Shown piece after piece: positions 6,880 to 15,904 of a DNA stretch of 44,065 bases. The notes under the pieces were generated by a model that saw only the letters and a list, made by a program, of their open reading frames with translations, had not been told where the DNA came from and ran no database searches. The DNA comes from Pseudomonadota bacterium (GTDB lineage: Bacteria; Pseudomonadota; Alphaproteobacteria; Rhizobiales; Xanthobacteraceae): positions 1 through 44,065 of the forward strand of contig JACQAE010000231.1 in assembly GCA_016195095.1 (NCBI GenBank). The letters are read 5' to 3'. Position 1 is the first letter of the stretch. Every line of letters starts with the position of its first letter. The position numbers and the translations under genes were made by a program.

Positions 6880-8273
6880 GTAGCGCGGCGAATTCCGCCG
6901 ACGTCGACCTGTTCGTCATCGGCGCCGGATCCGGCGGGGTGCGCGCCGCGCGTATCGCCGCCGGTCATGGCGCGCGCGTGATGATCGCCGAAGAATACCG
7001 CGTCGGTGGGACCTGCGTCATTCGCGGCTGCGTTCCCAAGAAGCTCCTCGTCTATGCCGCGCGGTTCGCGCACGAATTCGAGGACGCCGCGGGATTTGGC
7101 TGGAAATTGTCGGCGCCGAAGTTCGATTGGCGGGCCCTTATTGCCAACAAGGACCGCGAAATTGCACGGCTCGAGGCAGCCTATACCACTGGCTTGGAAA
7201 AGGCCGGCGTCACCATCGTGCGCGGCCGCGCGGTGGTCGAGGACGCACACACCGTGCGGCTTGACGGCGACGGCCGGCGAATCGCCGCGCGCCATATTCT
7301 GGTGGCCACCGGTGGCGCGGTTTCGCACGGGCCGGAAATTCCCGGCATTGAGCATGTTATTTCTTCGAATGAGGCATTTCACCTGACCGAATTGCCGCGT
7401 GGCATTCTGATTCAGGGCGGCTCGTACATTGCCGTTGAGTTCGCCGGTATTTTTTCCGGCATGGGGTCGGACGTGGCCCTCGTTTACCGGGGCGACAACA
7501 TACTGCGCGGATTTGACGACGACGTGCGCGCGCGCTTGCGCGTGGAAATGCAGGCGTGCGGTATCCGCGTCGTCACCGGCCAGACCGTTGTCGCGGTCGC
7601 GCGCGCCGGCGAGCGATATACCGCCCGCCTGTCCAGCGGCGATGAACTTGCGGTCGATCGCGTCATGTTCGCAATCGGACGGCGTCCCAATGTCGCGGGC
7701 CTTGGCCTTGAGGCGGCTGGCGTCGCGCTGGCGCGCGACGGCGCGGTTGCCGTCGACGAATATTCACGCACGTCAGTGCCGAGCATTTACGCCATTGGCG
7801 ACGTGACGAACCGCGTCAACCTGACCCCGGTCGCGATCCGCGAGGGCCACGCATTCGCCGACACGGTATTCGGTGGACGCGCGACTCGGGTCGATCATGC
7901 CGATGTTCCCACCGCGGTATTCTCGGAGCCGGAAATCGGTGTCGTCGGTTTGACCGAGGGCGCGGCGCGGGCGCGCTTTGAATGCGTCGATATTTACAAG
8001 GCGGAATTTCGCCCGATGAAGGCGACGCTGTCGGGCCGTGACACGCGCATGCTCATGAAGCTCGTCGTCGACGGCGTTTCCGGTCGAGTGCTCGGTTGCC
8101 ACATCGTGGGCGAGGGCGCGGGCGAGATGATCCAGCTCGTCGGGATCGCGGTGAAGATGAAGGCGACCAAGGCGGATTTCGACGCAACCATGGCGCTGCA
8201 TCCGACGGCGGCGGAGGAGCTGGTGACCATGCGCCAGCCGAGCGCGCGTCACCTTCGGCAGGCGGCGCAATAG
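6876..8273 (+). CDS. gor: Glutathione-disulfide reductase
   Basis: NADPH-dependent flavoenzyme that reduces GSSG to GSH in the cytoplasm. The FAD dinucleotide fold is VIGAGSGGVRAAR (residues 14-26). The redox-active disulfide is C47/C52 in GGTCVIRGCVPKK. The NAD(P) fold appears as ILIQGGSYIAVEFAG, where the family has GxGYIAVE; the second glycine is replaced by serine (GGSYIA). The second FAD segment is SIYAIGDVTNR, and the C-terminal interface ends in ALHPTAAEELVTM with the catalytic His-Glu pair. The length of 465 is normal. It starts with GTG at 6876, overlapping the DUF2059 stop, after a GAAGGG ribosome site. It belongs to the rpiA-DUF2059-gor operon. Confidence 0.96.
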   Translation: MSSAANSADVDLFVIGAGSGGVRAARIAAGHGARVMIAEEYRVGGTCVIRGCVPKKLLVYAARFAHEFEDAAGFGWKLSAPKFDWRALIANKDREIARLEAAYTTGLEKAGVTIVRGRAVVEDAHTVRLDGDGRRIAARHILVATGGAVSHGPEIPGIEHVISSNEAFHLTELPRGILIQGGSYIAVEFAGIFSGMGSDVALVYRGDNILRGFDDDVRARLRVEMQACGIRVVTGQTVVAVARAGERYTARLSSGDELAVDRVMFAIGRRPNVAGLGLEAAGVALARDGAVAVDEYSRTSVPSIYAIGDVTNRVNLTPVAIREGHAFADTVFGGRATRVDHADVPTAVFSEPEIGVVGLTEGAARARFECVDIYKAEFRPMKATLSGRDTRMLMKLVVDGVSGRVLGCHIVGEGAGEMIQLVGIAVKMKATKADFDATMALHPTAAEELVTMRQPSARHLRQAAQ

Positions 8274-8484
8274 AATCCTTGTGTCGCGATCGTGGGCGTT
8301 GCGGCCGGCGTCGCGACCGCTCGCGTTGCGAACGCATTTTGTCTGCGATGCGCCGACATGGCTGGGAGGTCGCTCGGCTCGGAGCAGGGCCGTGAAAGGA
8401 CACCGTGCCCATATTGTTGGTTTTCGCATTGCCGCCGGTCGTGTATAAACCGCCAATTGGCGTATCGAGTTGACGGAGGCAACG

Positions 8485-9873
8485 ATGCCCGAACGTTGGA
8501 CGCCGGACCGCTGGCGCGGCAGGCCGATCGCGCAGGCGCCCGATTACCCCGACATGGGTGCCCTGGCCGACACCGAGCGGCAGCTGGCGAGCTTTCCTCC
8601 ATTGGTCTTTGCCGGCGAGGCGCGCCGGCTCAAGAAAATGCTGGCGCGCGTCGTCGCCGGCGAGGCTTTCCTGCTGCAGGGCGGGGATTGCGCCGAGAGC
8701 TTCGCAGAGCATGGCGCGAACAATATCCGCGACTTCTTCCGCGTCATTTTGCAAATGGCAGTCGTCTTGACCTATGCGGCGGCGATGCCGGTCGTCAAGG
8801 TCGGCCGCATTGCCGGGCAATTTGCCAAACCGCGCTCGTCGTCAATGGAAAAGCGCGATGGCGTGGAATTGCCGAGCTATCGCGGCGATATCGTCAACGG
8901 CATCGATTTCACCGCCAGGGCGCGGCTGCCCGATCCGCGCCGTCAGATCGAGGCCTATCGCCAGTCGGCGGCGACGCTCAACCTGCTGCGTGCGTTCGCG
9001 CAAGGCGGCTATGCCAATCTTGCCAGCGTGCAGCAATGGATGCTTGGTTTTGTGAAGGATTCCCCGCAATCGCGTCGGTACATGGAGTTGGCCGAGCACA
9101 TTTCCGAAGCGCTGGGATTCATGCAGGCCTGCGGGCTCGATCTCGAAAGCCATCCTGAGCTGAGCACGACGGACCTCTATACGAGTCACGAAGCGCTGCT
9201 GCTCGGCTACGAGCAGGCGATGACGCGTGTCGATTCGACGTCCGGCGACTGGTACTGCACCTCCGGCCACATGCTGTGGATCGGTGATCGCACCAGGCAA
9301 CTCGACCATGCACATATCGAATTCTGCCGCGGCATCAAGAATCCGCTTGGGCTCAAATGCGGTCCCACGCTTAAGCCCGATGAACTGCTGCGGCTCATCG
9401 AGGTGCTCAATCCCGACAATGAGCCGGGCCGATTGACTTTGATCGGACGGTTCGGGGCGGACAAGGTCGGCGACCTGTTGCCGCCGCTCGTGCGCGCGGT
9501 GCAACGCGAGGCGAGGGCGGTGGTGTGGTCCTGCGACCCGATGCATGGCAACACCATTACCTCCGCCAATGGCTACAAGACCCGGCCGTTCGAGCGTATC
9601 CTGCAGGAGGTGAAGACGTTTTTTTCGGTACACGCGGCCGAGGGCAGCTATGCCGGGGGCGTGCATCTGGAAATGACCGGCAATAACGTGACCGAGTGCA
9701 CCGGCGGGGCTCGTGCCTTGACCGACGAGGATCTCAACGATCGCTATCACACGTTTTGCGATCCACGGCTCAATGCGGAACAATCGGTCGATTTGGCGTT
9801 TCTGTTGGCGGAATTGCTCAAGACCAAGCGGATCGCACGCGCGCAGCCGCTTCCGGCGGCGGCACGTCAATAG
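8485..9873 (+). CDS. Class-II 3-deoxy-7-phosphoheptulonate (DAHP) synthase
   Basis: First enzyme of the shikimate pathway: condenses phosphoenolpyruvate with erythrose-4-phosphate. It is the plant/actinobacterial class-II type, recognised by [11 protein letters not shown] at the start, [10 protein letters not shown] with the metal-binding cysteine, [33 protein letters not shown], and the C-terminal [18 protein letters not shown] and [13 protein letters not shown]. At 462 residues it is full length. ATG 8485 is preceded by GGAGG with a six-base gap; a TTG at 8470 is possible but less good. It follows gor after 211 bases with no recognisable terminator and may have its own promoter (TATAAA-like box near 8443). 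Confidence 0.95.
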   Translation: MPERWTPDRWRGRPIAQAPDYPDMGALADTERQLASFPPLVFAGEARRLKKMLARVVAGEAFLLQGGDCAESFAEHGANNIRDFFRVILQMAVVLTYAAAMPVVKVGRIAGQFAKPRSSSMEKRDGVELPSYRGDIVNGIDFTARARLPDPRRQIEAYRQSAATLNLLRAFAQGGYANLASVQQWMLGFVKDSPQSRRYMELAEHISEALGFMQACGLDLESHPELSTTDLYTSHEALLLGYEQAMTRVDSTSGDWYCTSGHMLWIGDRTRQLDHAHIEFCRGIKNPLGLKCGPTLKPDELLRLIEVLNPDNEPGRLTLIGRFGADKVGDLLPPLVRAVQREARAVVWSCDPMHGNTITSANGYKTRPFERILQEVKTFFSVHAAEGSYAGGVHLEMTGNNVTECTGGARALTDEDLNDRYHTFCDPRLNAEQSVDLAFLLAELLKTKRIARAQPLPAAARQ

Positions 9874-10135
9874 CCGTCGTCGTCGTTCCTCGGGTGGCTT
9901 CGCGTCGGCCGCGGCCGAGTGCAAGTTCCAATGGACAGACGAAATTGCGCCTGTCGGAGGCTCAACGCGTCGCTCGCCAGGTCCCGAATCCGTTGGTCGC
10001 AATACGATTTTGGCCTACCTTGCGCTGGGCGGCGGACTTTCCCGCCCACCAATGCTACCGTTACGCGCCTGCCGCATGAGCGGCCCAGTCTCGGGTTGGT
10101 CGCGGTCGGCATTTGGGTAAGGGAGGGGATGGCCC

Positions 10136-11296
10136 ATGTATCGTCAAGCGCTGCGTGCGGCGATGCTTGCCGTTGGTGCGTTGCTGCTGCTTGCGCCGTC
10201 GGCGCGCGCGCAGATCGCGGTTTCGGCAAATGACAACAAGGTCGCCAATATCGATGGCACCAATCGCGTCCTTGAAAATCCGCCGCCTGATACGGTGACG
10301 ATCATTGATATCGGCGTCATGCCACCGCGCGTCATCGCCGAACTCAATGCACCGGCCGCCGTGGTGGGGGTGCCGCAGAGTGTGGCGATTTCTCCGGACG
10401 AATCGATCGCGCTGGTGACGGCGGCGACCAAGATCGATCCGGCCGACGCAAAAAAGACCACCGACGACGATAAGCTGTCAGTCATCGATCTCAAGGCGCA
10501 ACCACCCGCCGTCATTGCAACGATCAATGTCGGCAAGGGGCCATCCGGCGTTTCATTCAATCCCGCCGGCGACCTGGTTCTGGTGGCCAACCGCGGCGAG
10601 GGGACGGTTTCCGTCCTTACGGTATCGGGGAAAACACTGACGCCGGTTGGCAAGGTCGCGCTCGGCGACGCGAAGTCGGGTCCAAGCCATGTGGCTTTTT
10701 TGCCGGACGGCAAACGCGCGCTCGTCACCCGCGACGGTGATCACCGCGTTTCGCTGCTCGCGATAGAGGGCAGTAAGGTCGAGGACACCAAGCGGTTCAT
10801 GGTTGGCGGCATCCGCCCCTATAGCCTGGAAATCAGCCCCAAGGGCGATGTTGCCGTATTCGGCAATCAGGGCGGCGGCCAGGGTGACGTCGACGTCATC
10901 AATGTCATCGACTTGAAAGCCAATCCACCGCGCATCGTCGATTCGATCGCCGTCGGACAAACGCCCGAGGGCGTTGGAATGTCACGCGACGGCAGTCATG
11001 TCGCGATTACCGTGATGAACGGCTCGCAACGGCCAAAGTCGCATCAGGCATTCAATGATCACGGCCTCGTCAAGGTCTACCGCATCGACGGCACCAAGTT
11101 GACGCCGGTGGCGCAGGCCAAGGTCGGGCGCTGGTGCCAGGGGGCCGTATGGAGCCGGGACACGAAGACGCTCGTCGTCCAATGCATGGTTGAAAAAGAA
11201 CTGCAAATCCTTCGGTTTGACGGCAAGGAACTCACGTCGGCCGGGGCGATCAAGGTCAATGGCGGGCCGGCGGGAATTCGCACCGCGCAATGGTGA
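10136..11296 (+). CDS. Exported YVTN-type beta-propeller protein
   Basis: A 386-residue secreted or periplasmic protein: signal peptide YRQALRAAMLAVGALLLLAPSARAQ followed by seven-bladed-propeller-like repeats. Each blade repeats a pattern of the type VSVIDL-x-ATINVGKGPSGVSFNPAGDLVLVANRG, seen about six times (for example near residues 50-80, 110-150, 160-210, 230-270 and 280-330). Such YncE/YVTN proteins bind ligands or partners; no catalytic motif is visible, so the role stays unknown. A GGGAGGGG ribosome site lies about 7 bases before ATG 10136. It has a 262-base gap upstream and 101 bases before nadE, and neither neighbour explains it. The family call is firm, the function unknown. Confidence 0.85.
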   Translation: MYRQALRAAMLAVGALLLLAPSARAQIAVSANDNKVANIDGTNRVLENPPPDTVTIIDIGVMPPRVIAELNAPAAVVGVPQSVAISPDESIALVTAATKIDPADAKKTTDDDKLSVIDLKAQPPAVIATINVGKGPSGVSFNPAGDLVLVANRGEGTVSVLTVSGKTLTPVGKVALGDAKSGPSHVAFLPDGKRALVTRDGDHRVSLLAIEGSKVEDTKRFMVGGIRPYSLEISPKGDVAVFGNQGGGQGDVDVINVIDLKANPPRIVDSIAVGQTPEGVGMSRDGSHVAITVMNGSQRPKSHQAFNDHGLVKVYRIDGTKLTPVAQAKVGRWCQGAVWSRDTKTLVVQCMVEKELQILRFDGKELTSAGAIKVNGGPAGIRTAQW

Positions 11297-11397
11297 GCGG
11301 CCTCCTTGCCGGTTGACCTTGGCCGTCGTTCGCGGTCAATCATGCCCAAAGGGCGTGGCGCGCGCGTCCTGGAATATTTCGTTGCCAAGAACCCACC

Positions 11398-13159
11398 ATG
11401 AGCGAGCGACCGTCCGACCATTTGGCCATTGCCATCGCGCAGCTCAATCCCGTGGTTGGCGATGTCACCGGCAACGCGGCGATGGCGCGCCGCGCGCGCG
11501 CAGGCCGCCGCCGACGCGGCCGACCTTGTCGTCTTTACCGAACTCTTCATTGCCGGCTATCCGCCCGAGGATCTTGTCCTCAAGCCGGCGTTCCAGGCCG
11601 CGTGTCGATCGGCCATTGAGGAATTGGCGCGCGAAAGCGCCGATGGCGGTCCCGCGATGCTGGTTGGCACGCCATGGGCGGCCGACGGCAAGCTCTACAA
11701 TGCCTATTGTCTTCTCCAGGACGGCCGCGTCGCGGCGGTGCGCTACAAGGTCAACCTGCCGAATTATGGCGTCTTCGACGAGCGCCGGGTGTTTGCCGTG
11801 GGCCCGCCGCCGGGGCCGGTCAGCTTTCGCGGCGTGCGGATTGGCGTACCCATTTGCGAGGATATCTGGACCGACGCGGGCGAATACGAAAACGTCGTGG
11901 AATGCTTATGTGAAACCGGCGCCGAATTGCTGATCGTGCCAAACGGCTCGCCTTATTGGCGCGACAAGGATGACGTGCGGCTCAACGTCGCCGTCGCGCG
12001 CGTCACGGAAAGCGGGCTGCCGCTGATCTATGCCAACCAAGTCGGCGGGCAGGACGAACTCGTATTCGACGGCGCTTCATTTGCGCTGCAAGCCGACTGC
12101 TCGCTAGCGATGCAACTCCCCGGATTTGCCGAGACCGTGGTGACGACGCGCTGGCGCCGCGACGGCGGCGGCTGGCGCTGTGATGGCGCGCCGTTGAGCG
12201 CCGCGGTGGAGGGCGAGCAAGCGGATTATAGCGCCTGTGTGCTGGGGCTGCGTGATTACGTCGGCAAGAACGGGTTCAAAGGCGTTGTACTGGGACTTTC
12301 CGGCGGCATCGACTCTGCGCTATGCGCGGCGATGGCGGTTGACGCGCTCGGCGCCGAGCGTGTGCGTTGCGTGATGATGCCCTACCGCTATACGGCGCAG
12401 GAATCGCTAGCGGACGCCGCGTTCGTCGCGGCCGCTCTCGGCGTGCGCTATGACGTCCTTGCGATCGCTCATGCCGTCGAAGGCTTCGAGAAGACACTGG
12501 CGCCAATATTCACCGGCGTGGCCCGCGACGTCACCGAGGAAAATCTGCAGGCGCGCGTCCGCGGCACGTTGCTGATGGCCTATTCCAATAAATTTGGACT
12601 GATGGTGGTGACCACCGGCAACAAGTCGGAAATGTCGGTCGGATACGCGACGCTCTATGGCGACATGAATGGCGGATTCAATCCGGTGAAGGACCTTTAT
12701 AAGACCGAGGTCTATCGCCTTGCGCGCCTGCGCAATCGTTGGAAACCGCATGACGCGCGCGGTCCGGCGGGCGTCGTCATCGCGGAAAATATCCTCAGCC
12801 GTGCGCCCACCGCCGAATTGCGCGAGAACCAGACGGACCAGGATTCGCTGCCGCCCTATCCCGTGCTCGATGCCATCCTCGAGCGACTGGTGGAGCGCGA
12901 GGATTGCGTGGCCGCGATCGTCGAGGCCGGATTTGATCCCAACACGGTATTGCGGGTCGAGCGCATGTTGAACCTTGCCGAATACAAGCGCCGTCAGGCG
13001 GCGCCGGGCGTGAAGGTTACGCTAAGGAATTTCGGTCGCGACCGCCGTTACCCGATCACCAACAAATTCCGCGATCCGGGGACGCCGCCGCCGCGTCCCG
13101 ACCTGACGCTTGTCTCGCCGCTCGTCGCCGGCGGCCCCAGCGGCGCTTTCGATACCTGA
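11398..13159 (+). CDS. nadE: Glutamine-dependent NAD+ synthase, apparent frameshift near 11490
   Basis: Makes NAD+ from deamido-NAD+, ATP and glutamine. The N-terminal nitrilase-like glutaminase starts SDHLAIAIAQLNPVVGDV in the frame of ATG 11398, but after about residue 30 the homology continues in the +1 frame as AQAAADAADLVVFTELFIAG. The triad is recognisable as Glu in FTEL, Lys in YKVNLPNYGVFDE and Cys in VPICEDIWTD. The C-terminal synthetase domain has the ATP loop LGLSGGIDSAL and GNKSEMSVGY. The two frames join in the GC-alternating run GCGCGCCGCGCGCGCGCAGG (about 11484-11503), and one fewer base would restore a single frame of about 587 codons. nadE is generally essential, so a sequencing or assembly error is a serious possibility. 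If real, the gene is broken. Confidence 0.9.
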
Positions 13160-13190
13160 CGCGACCGCCGTTGACGGCAAGCGTCTGCGT

Positions 13191-14261
13191 TCAGCGCACC
13201 GGCACGAAGGTTGGTCCCACCGACCGTATCTGGCGTTTGGCGCCATTACCGCCCGGTGCCGGCTGGGCGGCCGTGGGCGCCTCCGGCTTGGGTTCCGCGG
13301 TCGCAGGAATTGCCGGTGGTGGCGTCGCCGGCTTCACCTTGTCACCGCCAACAATGATGTCGCCGCGTTCGATCGTCGTATCGCGCAAGGGGCGCAGGGC
13401 ATCGGACCAGGATTTGCCCGCTGGCTTGCAGCTACATGCCGCATTGAATTCCTGCCTGTAGCGGAATGCCTGCGGCAATTCCGTATAGGGGCGTCCGCTC
13501 AGCGATACCGCCTGGTTGATATCCTCGCCCGGGTTGCGATGCGTATAGAGCGTGACGTCGGCTCCGGGGCAGGTGCGCTGACACGCCAGCTCGTCCTCCT
13601 GGAACCGCGACGACGACGTCTGAAAAGATACCGGATAATAAAACCCGTCGCAGGTGCGCACACACAGCGTGCGGTAGCCCGACCCTTGCACCTCACCCTC
13701 GCCACCGGGAGCGGTCGCGCTCGGGCCCGAGCGGAACAACGAATCGAACAGGCCGCCGCCCTGTTGCGTCACGGCGGCGCGATATTGCGGGCCGCAATTG
13801 TTCTGCGCCAGCGCAACGACAATCGATTGCCGCTGGCCATCGCGGTCGCCGTTGCGTCCCGCCAGCCGCTCGATATCCGCCAGCATGCGACCGAGGTTGG
13901 CGCGCATCTGTTGGATGCGCGTCGTCAACGGCCCGCATTGTGGAGCCTGTCCGGTGAACAGCGAAAAGAACCCGCCGCCTTCACAACCAAGCCGGCGCGA
14001 TTGCGACACCATCTGGTCAAGTTCCGCCTGCTGACGGCTGGCCGCGTCTTCGTAGCGACGTAATTGTTCCGCGCGCGCGGGATCGGCGTTGCCGCGGTCG
14101 ACGCTGGCGAGCTGGCCTTCCAAACGCGTGCATACCGGATTGGTGCCGCCGGCCGCCGGAGGAAGCGCTTGCTGGGCGCCGACCGAGAAGGCGCCGGCGA
14201 CCAGCGTAGCGCTGCCAAAGGCGACAATACGGCCAAGCCTGTTAGTCATCATGCCCTTCAT
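13191..14261 (-). CDS. DUF2865 exported protein
   Basis: A periplasmic protein of a family largely confined to alphaproteobacteria. Signal peptide: RLGRIVAFGSATLVAGAFSVGAQ. An N-terminal cysteine pair and a coiled-coil-like segment (about residues 70-130, rich in Glu, Gln and Arg) precede the conserved core, recognised by GYRTLCVRTCDGFYYPVSF, ACQRTCPGADVTLYTH, and EFNAACSCKP. Many cysteines (TLC, RTC, QRTC, CSC) suggest disulfides. The C-terminus is a low-complexity Pro/Ala segment followed by basic residues. Function unknown. ATG 14261 is used; ATG 14252 and 14249 are alternatives and the latter has AAGGG at a plausible distance, while the TTG at 14315 is unlikely. It converges with nadE. 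Confidence 0.85.
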   Translation of the reverse strand: MKGMMTNRLGRIVAFGSATLVAGAFSVGAQQALPPAAGGTNPVCTRLEGQLASVDRGNADPARAEQLRRYEDAASRQQAELDQMVSQSRRLGCEGGGFFSLFTGQAPQCGPLTTRIQQMRANLGRMLADIERLAGRNGDRDGQRQSIVVALAQNNCGPQYRAAVTQQGGGLFDSLFRSGPSATAPGGEGEVQGSGYRTLCVRTCDGFYYPVSFQTSSSRFQEDELACQRTCPGADVTLYTHRNPGEDINQAVSLSGRPYTELPQAFRYRQEFNAACSCKPAGKSWSDALRPLRDTTIERGDIIVGGDKVKPATPPPAIPATAEPKPEAPTAAQPAPGGNGAKRQIRSVGPTFVPVR

Positions 14262-14415
14262 GCCGCTGCGATTGATTGCCCGCTCCGCGGCAACAATAAG
14301 GCGATTGCCCCACAATTGACAGTGCCCTCACAAGTGTGATGGCGACCGCTCCGCGCGCGGCGAAATCCCGATTCACGCCAATCAAATCGATTGCCGCCGG
14401 AAGCGCATCGAAGCT

Positions 14416-14898
14416 TCATTCGGCGCCGCCGCCGCGCATGGCGTCGAGCGACCATGGTCCGCCGCCGCGCGCCAAGAAATGCATGGCAAGAAGAAAGAGT
14501 ATGAGCGGATATTCGTTGCCACGATTGATCCAGTTGAATCCGAACTGCCAATGGTAGATGACCGCCGTCGCCAGGAAGATCGCGATCGGGACGCAGACGG
14601 CGCGGGTGAAAAGTCCGGCGGCGAGACAAGCGCCACCCAGGGTCTCGGTCGTGCCGACGACGATGGCCCAAAACAGGCCCGGCTTGAAACCGGCCTGGGC
14701 GAAAAATTCGGCGTTGCGCTGCGTGCCGCCAAAGAGCTTGGGATAGCCGTGCATCACGAGCGCCAGCCCGCAAGCGAGCCGCACCAGCGCCTCGGTCGCG
14801 GGCGCCAGCAACCTTCCGGTCCGGTCGATGCCCGCGAGATTCGTCCGTAGCCGATTCCGCCAGGACTGCGTCGCCGGCGGCTTACGATTCGCTGGCAT
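14416..14898 (-). CDS. DoxX family membrane protein
   Basis: A 160-residue membrane protein with the DoxX arrangement of four helices: ALVRLACGLALVMHGYPKLFGG, LFWAIVVGTTETLGGACLAAGLF, AVCVPIAIFLATAVIYHWQFG and YPLILFLLAMHFLARGGG. DoxX proteins are variously subunits of quinone-oxidising or thiosulfate-oxidising systems or redox partners of exported oxidoreductases; the role here is not clear. ATG 14898 is chosen because GGAG lies about 10 bases before it and the next possible start is in the fumarylacetoacetase-family reading frame. The first 17 bases overlap the end of that gene. So it is translationally coupled to the homogentisate-degradation genes hmgA and FAH, and is probably cotranscribed with them. 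Confidence 0.87.
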   Translation of the reverse strand: MPANRKPPATQSWRNRLRTNLAGIDRTGRLLAPATEALVRLACGLALVMHGYPKLFGGTQRNAEFFAQAGFKPGLFWAIVVGTTETLGGACLAAGLFTRAVCVPIAIFLATAVIYHWQFGFNWINRGNEYPLILFLLAMHFLARGGGPWSLDAMRGGGAE

Positions 14899-15901
14899 AG
14901 CGCACGATCTCCTGGTCGATGGCGCCAAATATCGAGCGCCCCGAGGCGTCGTTCATTTCGATGCGCACGCGGTCCCCGAAGCGCAAGAACGGTGTCACCG
15001 GCCTGCCCGTGCGAATGGTTTCCACGGAGCGGATTTCGGCGATGCACGAATAACCGACGCCGCCTTCGGCTAGCGGTCGCCCCGGACCGCCGTCCGCGTC
15101 CCTATTGGATACCGTTCCAGAACCGACGATGGTTCCGGCGCCAAGCGGGCGGGTTTTCGCCGCGTGCCCGACCAGCGCCGGAAAATCGAACGTCATATCG
15201 ACGCCGGCGTTCGGCCGGCCGAATGGTGTCGCGTTGACACTGCTGCGGAGCGCCAGCGAGACCTTGGCGCCATCCCATGAATCGCCCAATTCGTCGGGCG
15301 TCACCGCCAGGGGTGAAAAGGAAGTCCACGCCTTGCCATGGAAAAATCCAAACCCCTTGGCGATTTCCGGCGCGATGAGATTGCGCAAGCTCACGTCGTT
15401 GACCAGTGTCAGCAACGCGATGCCCGCCGCGGCCTGTGCGCGCGATGCGGCCATGGGCACGTCGCGCAGGATCACAGCGACTTCGGCTTCGAAATCGATG
15501 CCCCATGCTTCCTCGGCCAACGCGATCGGCTCGGTAGGCCCGATGAAACTGTCGGATCCGCCCTGGTACATCAGGGGGTCCGACCAAAACGATTCCGGCA
15601 GCTCGGCTCCGCGTGCCCGGCGCACGAGTGCGACGTGATTGACATAGGCGGAACCGTCCGCCCATTGGTAGGCGCGCGGCAGCGGCGCGGCGCACCGCGC
15701 CGGGTCGAACGGCAAATGCGCGATGTGTTCGGCCTCGAGCGCATCGGCGATCTCGACGAGGCGCGATTGCGCCTGCGTCCAGGTGTCAAGCGCCGCCTGC
15801 ATTGTTGGCGCGACCATGCGAGCGTCGGCGCAGCGCGTCAGGTCGCGCGAGACGACGACAAGCTGCCCATCGCGGCCATGTTTGATCGACGCGAGTTTCA
15901 T
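14882..15901 (-). CDS. Fumarylacetoacetate hydrolase family protein
   Basis: Most likely the fumarylacetoacetase that cleaves fumarylacetoacetate to fumarate and acetoacetate, the last step of tyrosine degradation; it lies just after hmgA and near maiA. The FAH fold carries the Mg2+ site in GIDFEAEVAVIL and TLVNDVSLRNLIAPE, plus KGFGFFHGKAWTSFSPLAVT and GAGTIVGSGTVSN. With 339 residues it belongs to the long bacterial variant related to MhpD/HpcE-type enzymes rather than to the 420-residue animal form. ATG 15901 follows the hmgA stop by three bases. Substrate assignment is from context. Confidence 0.88.
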   Translation of the reverse strand: MKLASIKHGRDGQLVVVSRDLTRCADARMVAPTMQAALDTWTQAQSRLVEIADALEAEHIAHLPFDPARCAAPLPRAYQWADGSAYVNHVALVRRARGAELPESFWSDPLMYQGGSDSFIGPTEPIALAEEAWGIDFEAEVAVILRDVPMAASRAQAAAGIALLTLVNDVSLRNLIAPEIAKGFGFFHGKAWTSFSPLAVTPDELGDSWDGAKVSLALRSSVNATPFGRPNAGVDMTFDFPALVGHAAKTRPLGAGTIVGSGTVSNRDADGGPGRPLAEGGVGYSCIAEIRSVETIRTGRPVTPFLRFGDRVRIEMNDASGRSIFGAIDQEIVRYASES

Positions 15902-15904
15902 GCG

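Noticed and set aside
8053-8820. 255-codon minus-strand frame between gor and the DAHP synthase
   Set aside because: Overlaps both conserved genes, is low in complexity and has no recognisable domain or ribosome site.
8842-10002. 386-codon minus-strand open frame over the DAHP synthase
   Set aside because: Antisense shadow rich in Arg, His and Pro; the plus-strand frame has all class-II DAHP synthase motifs.
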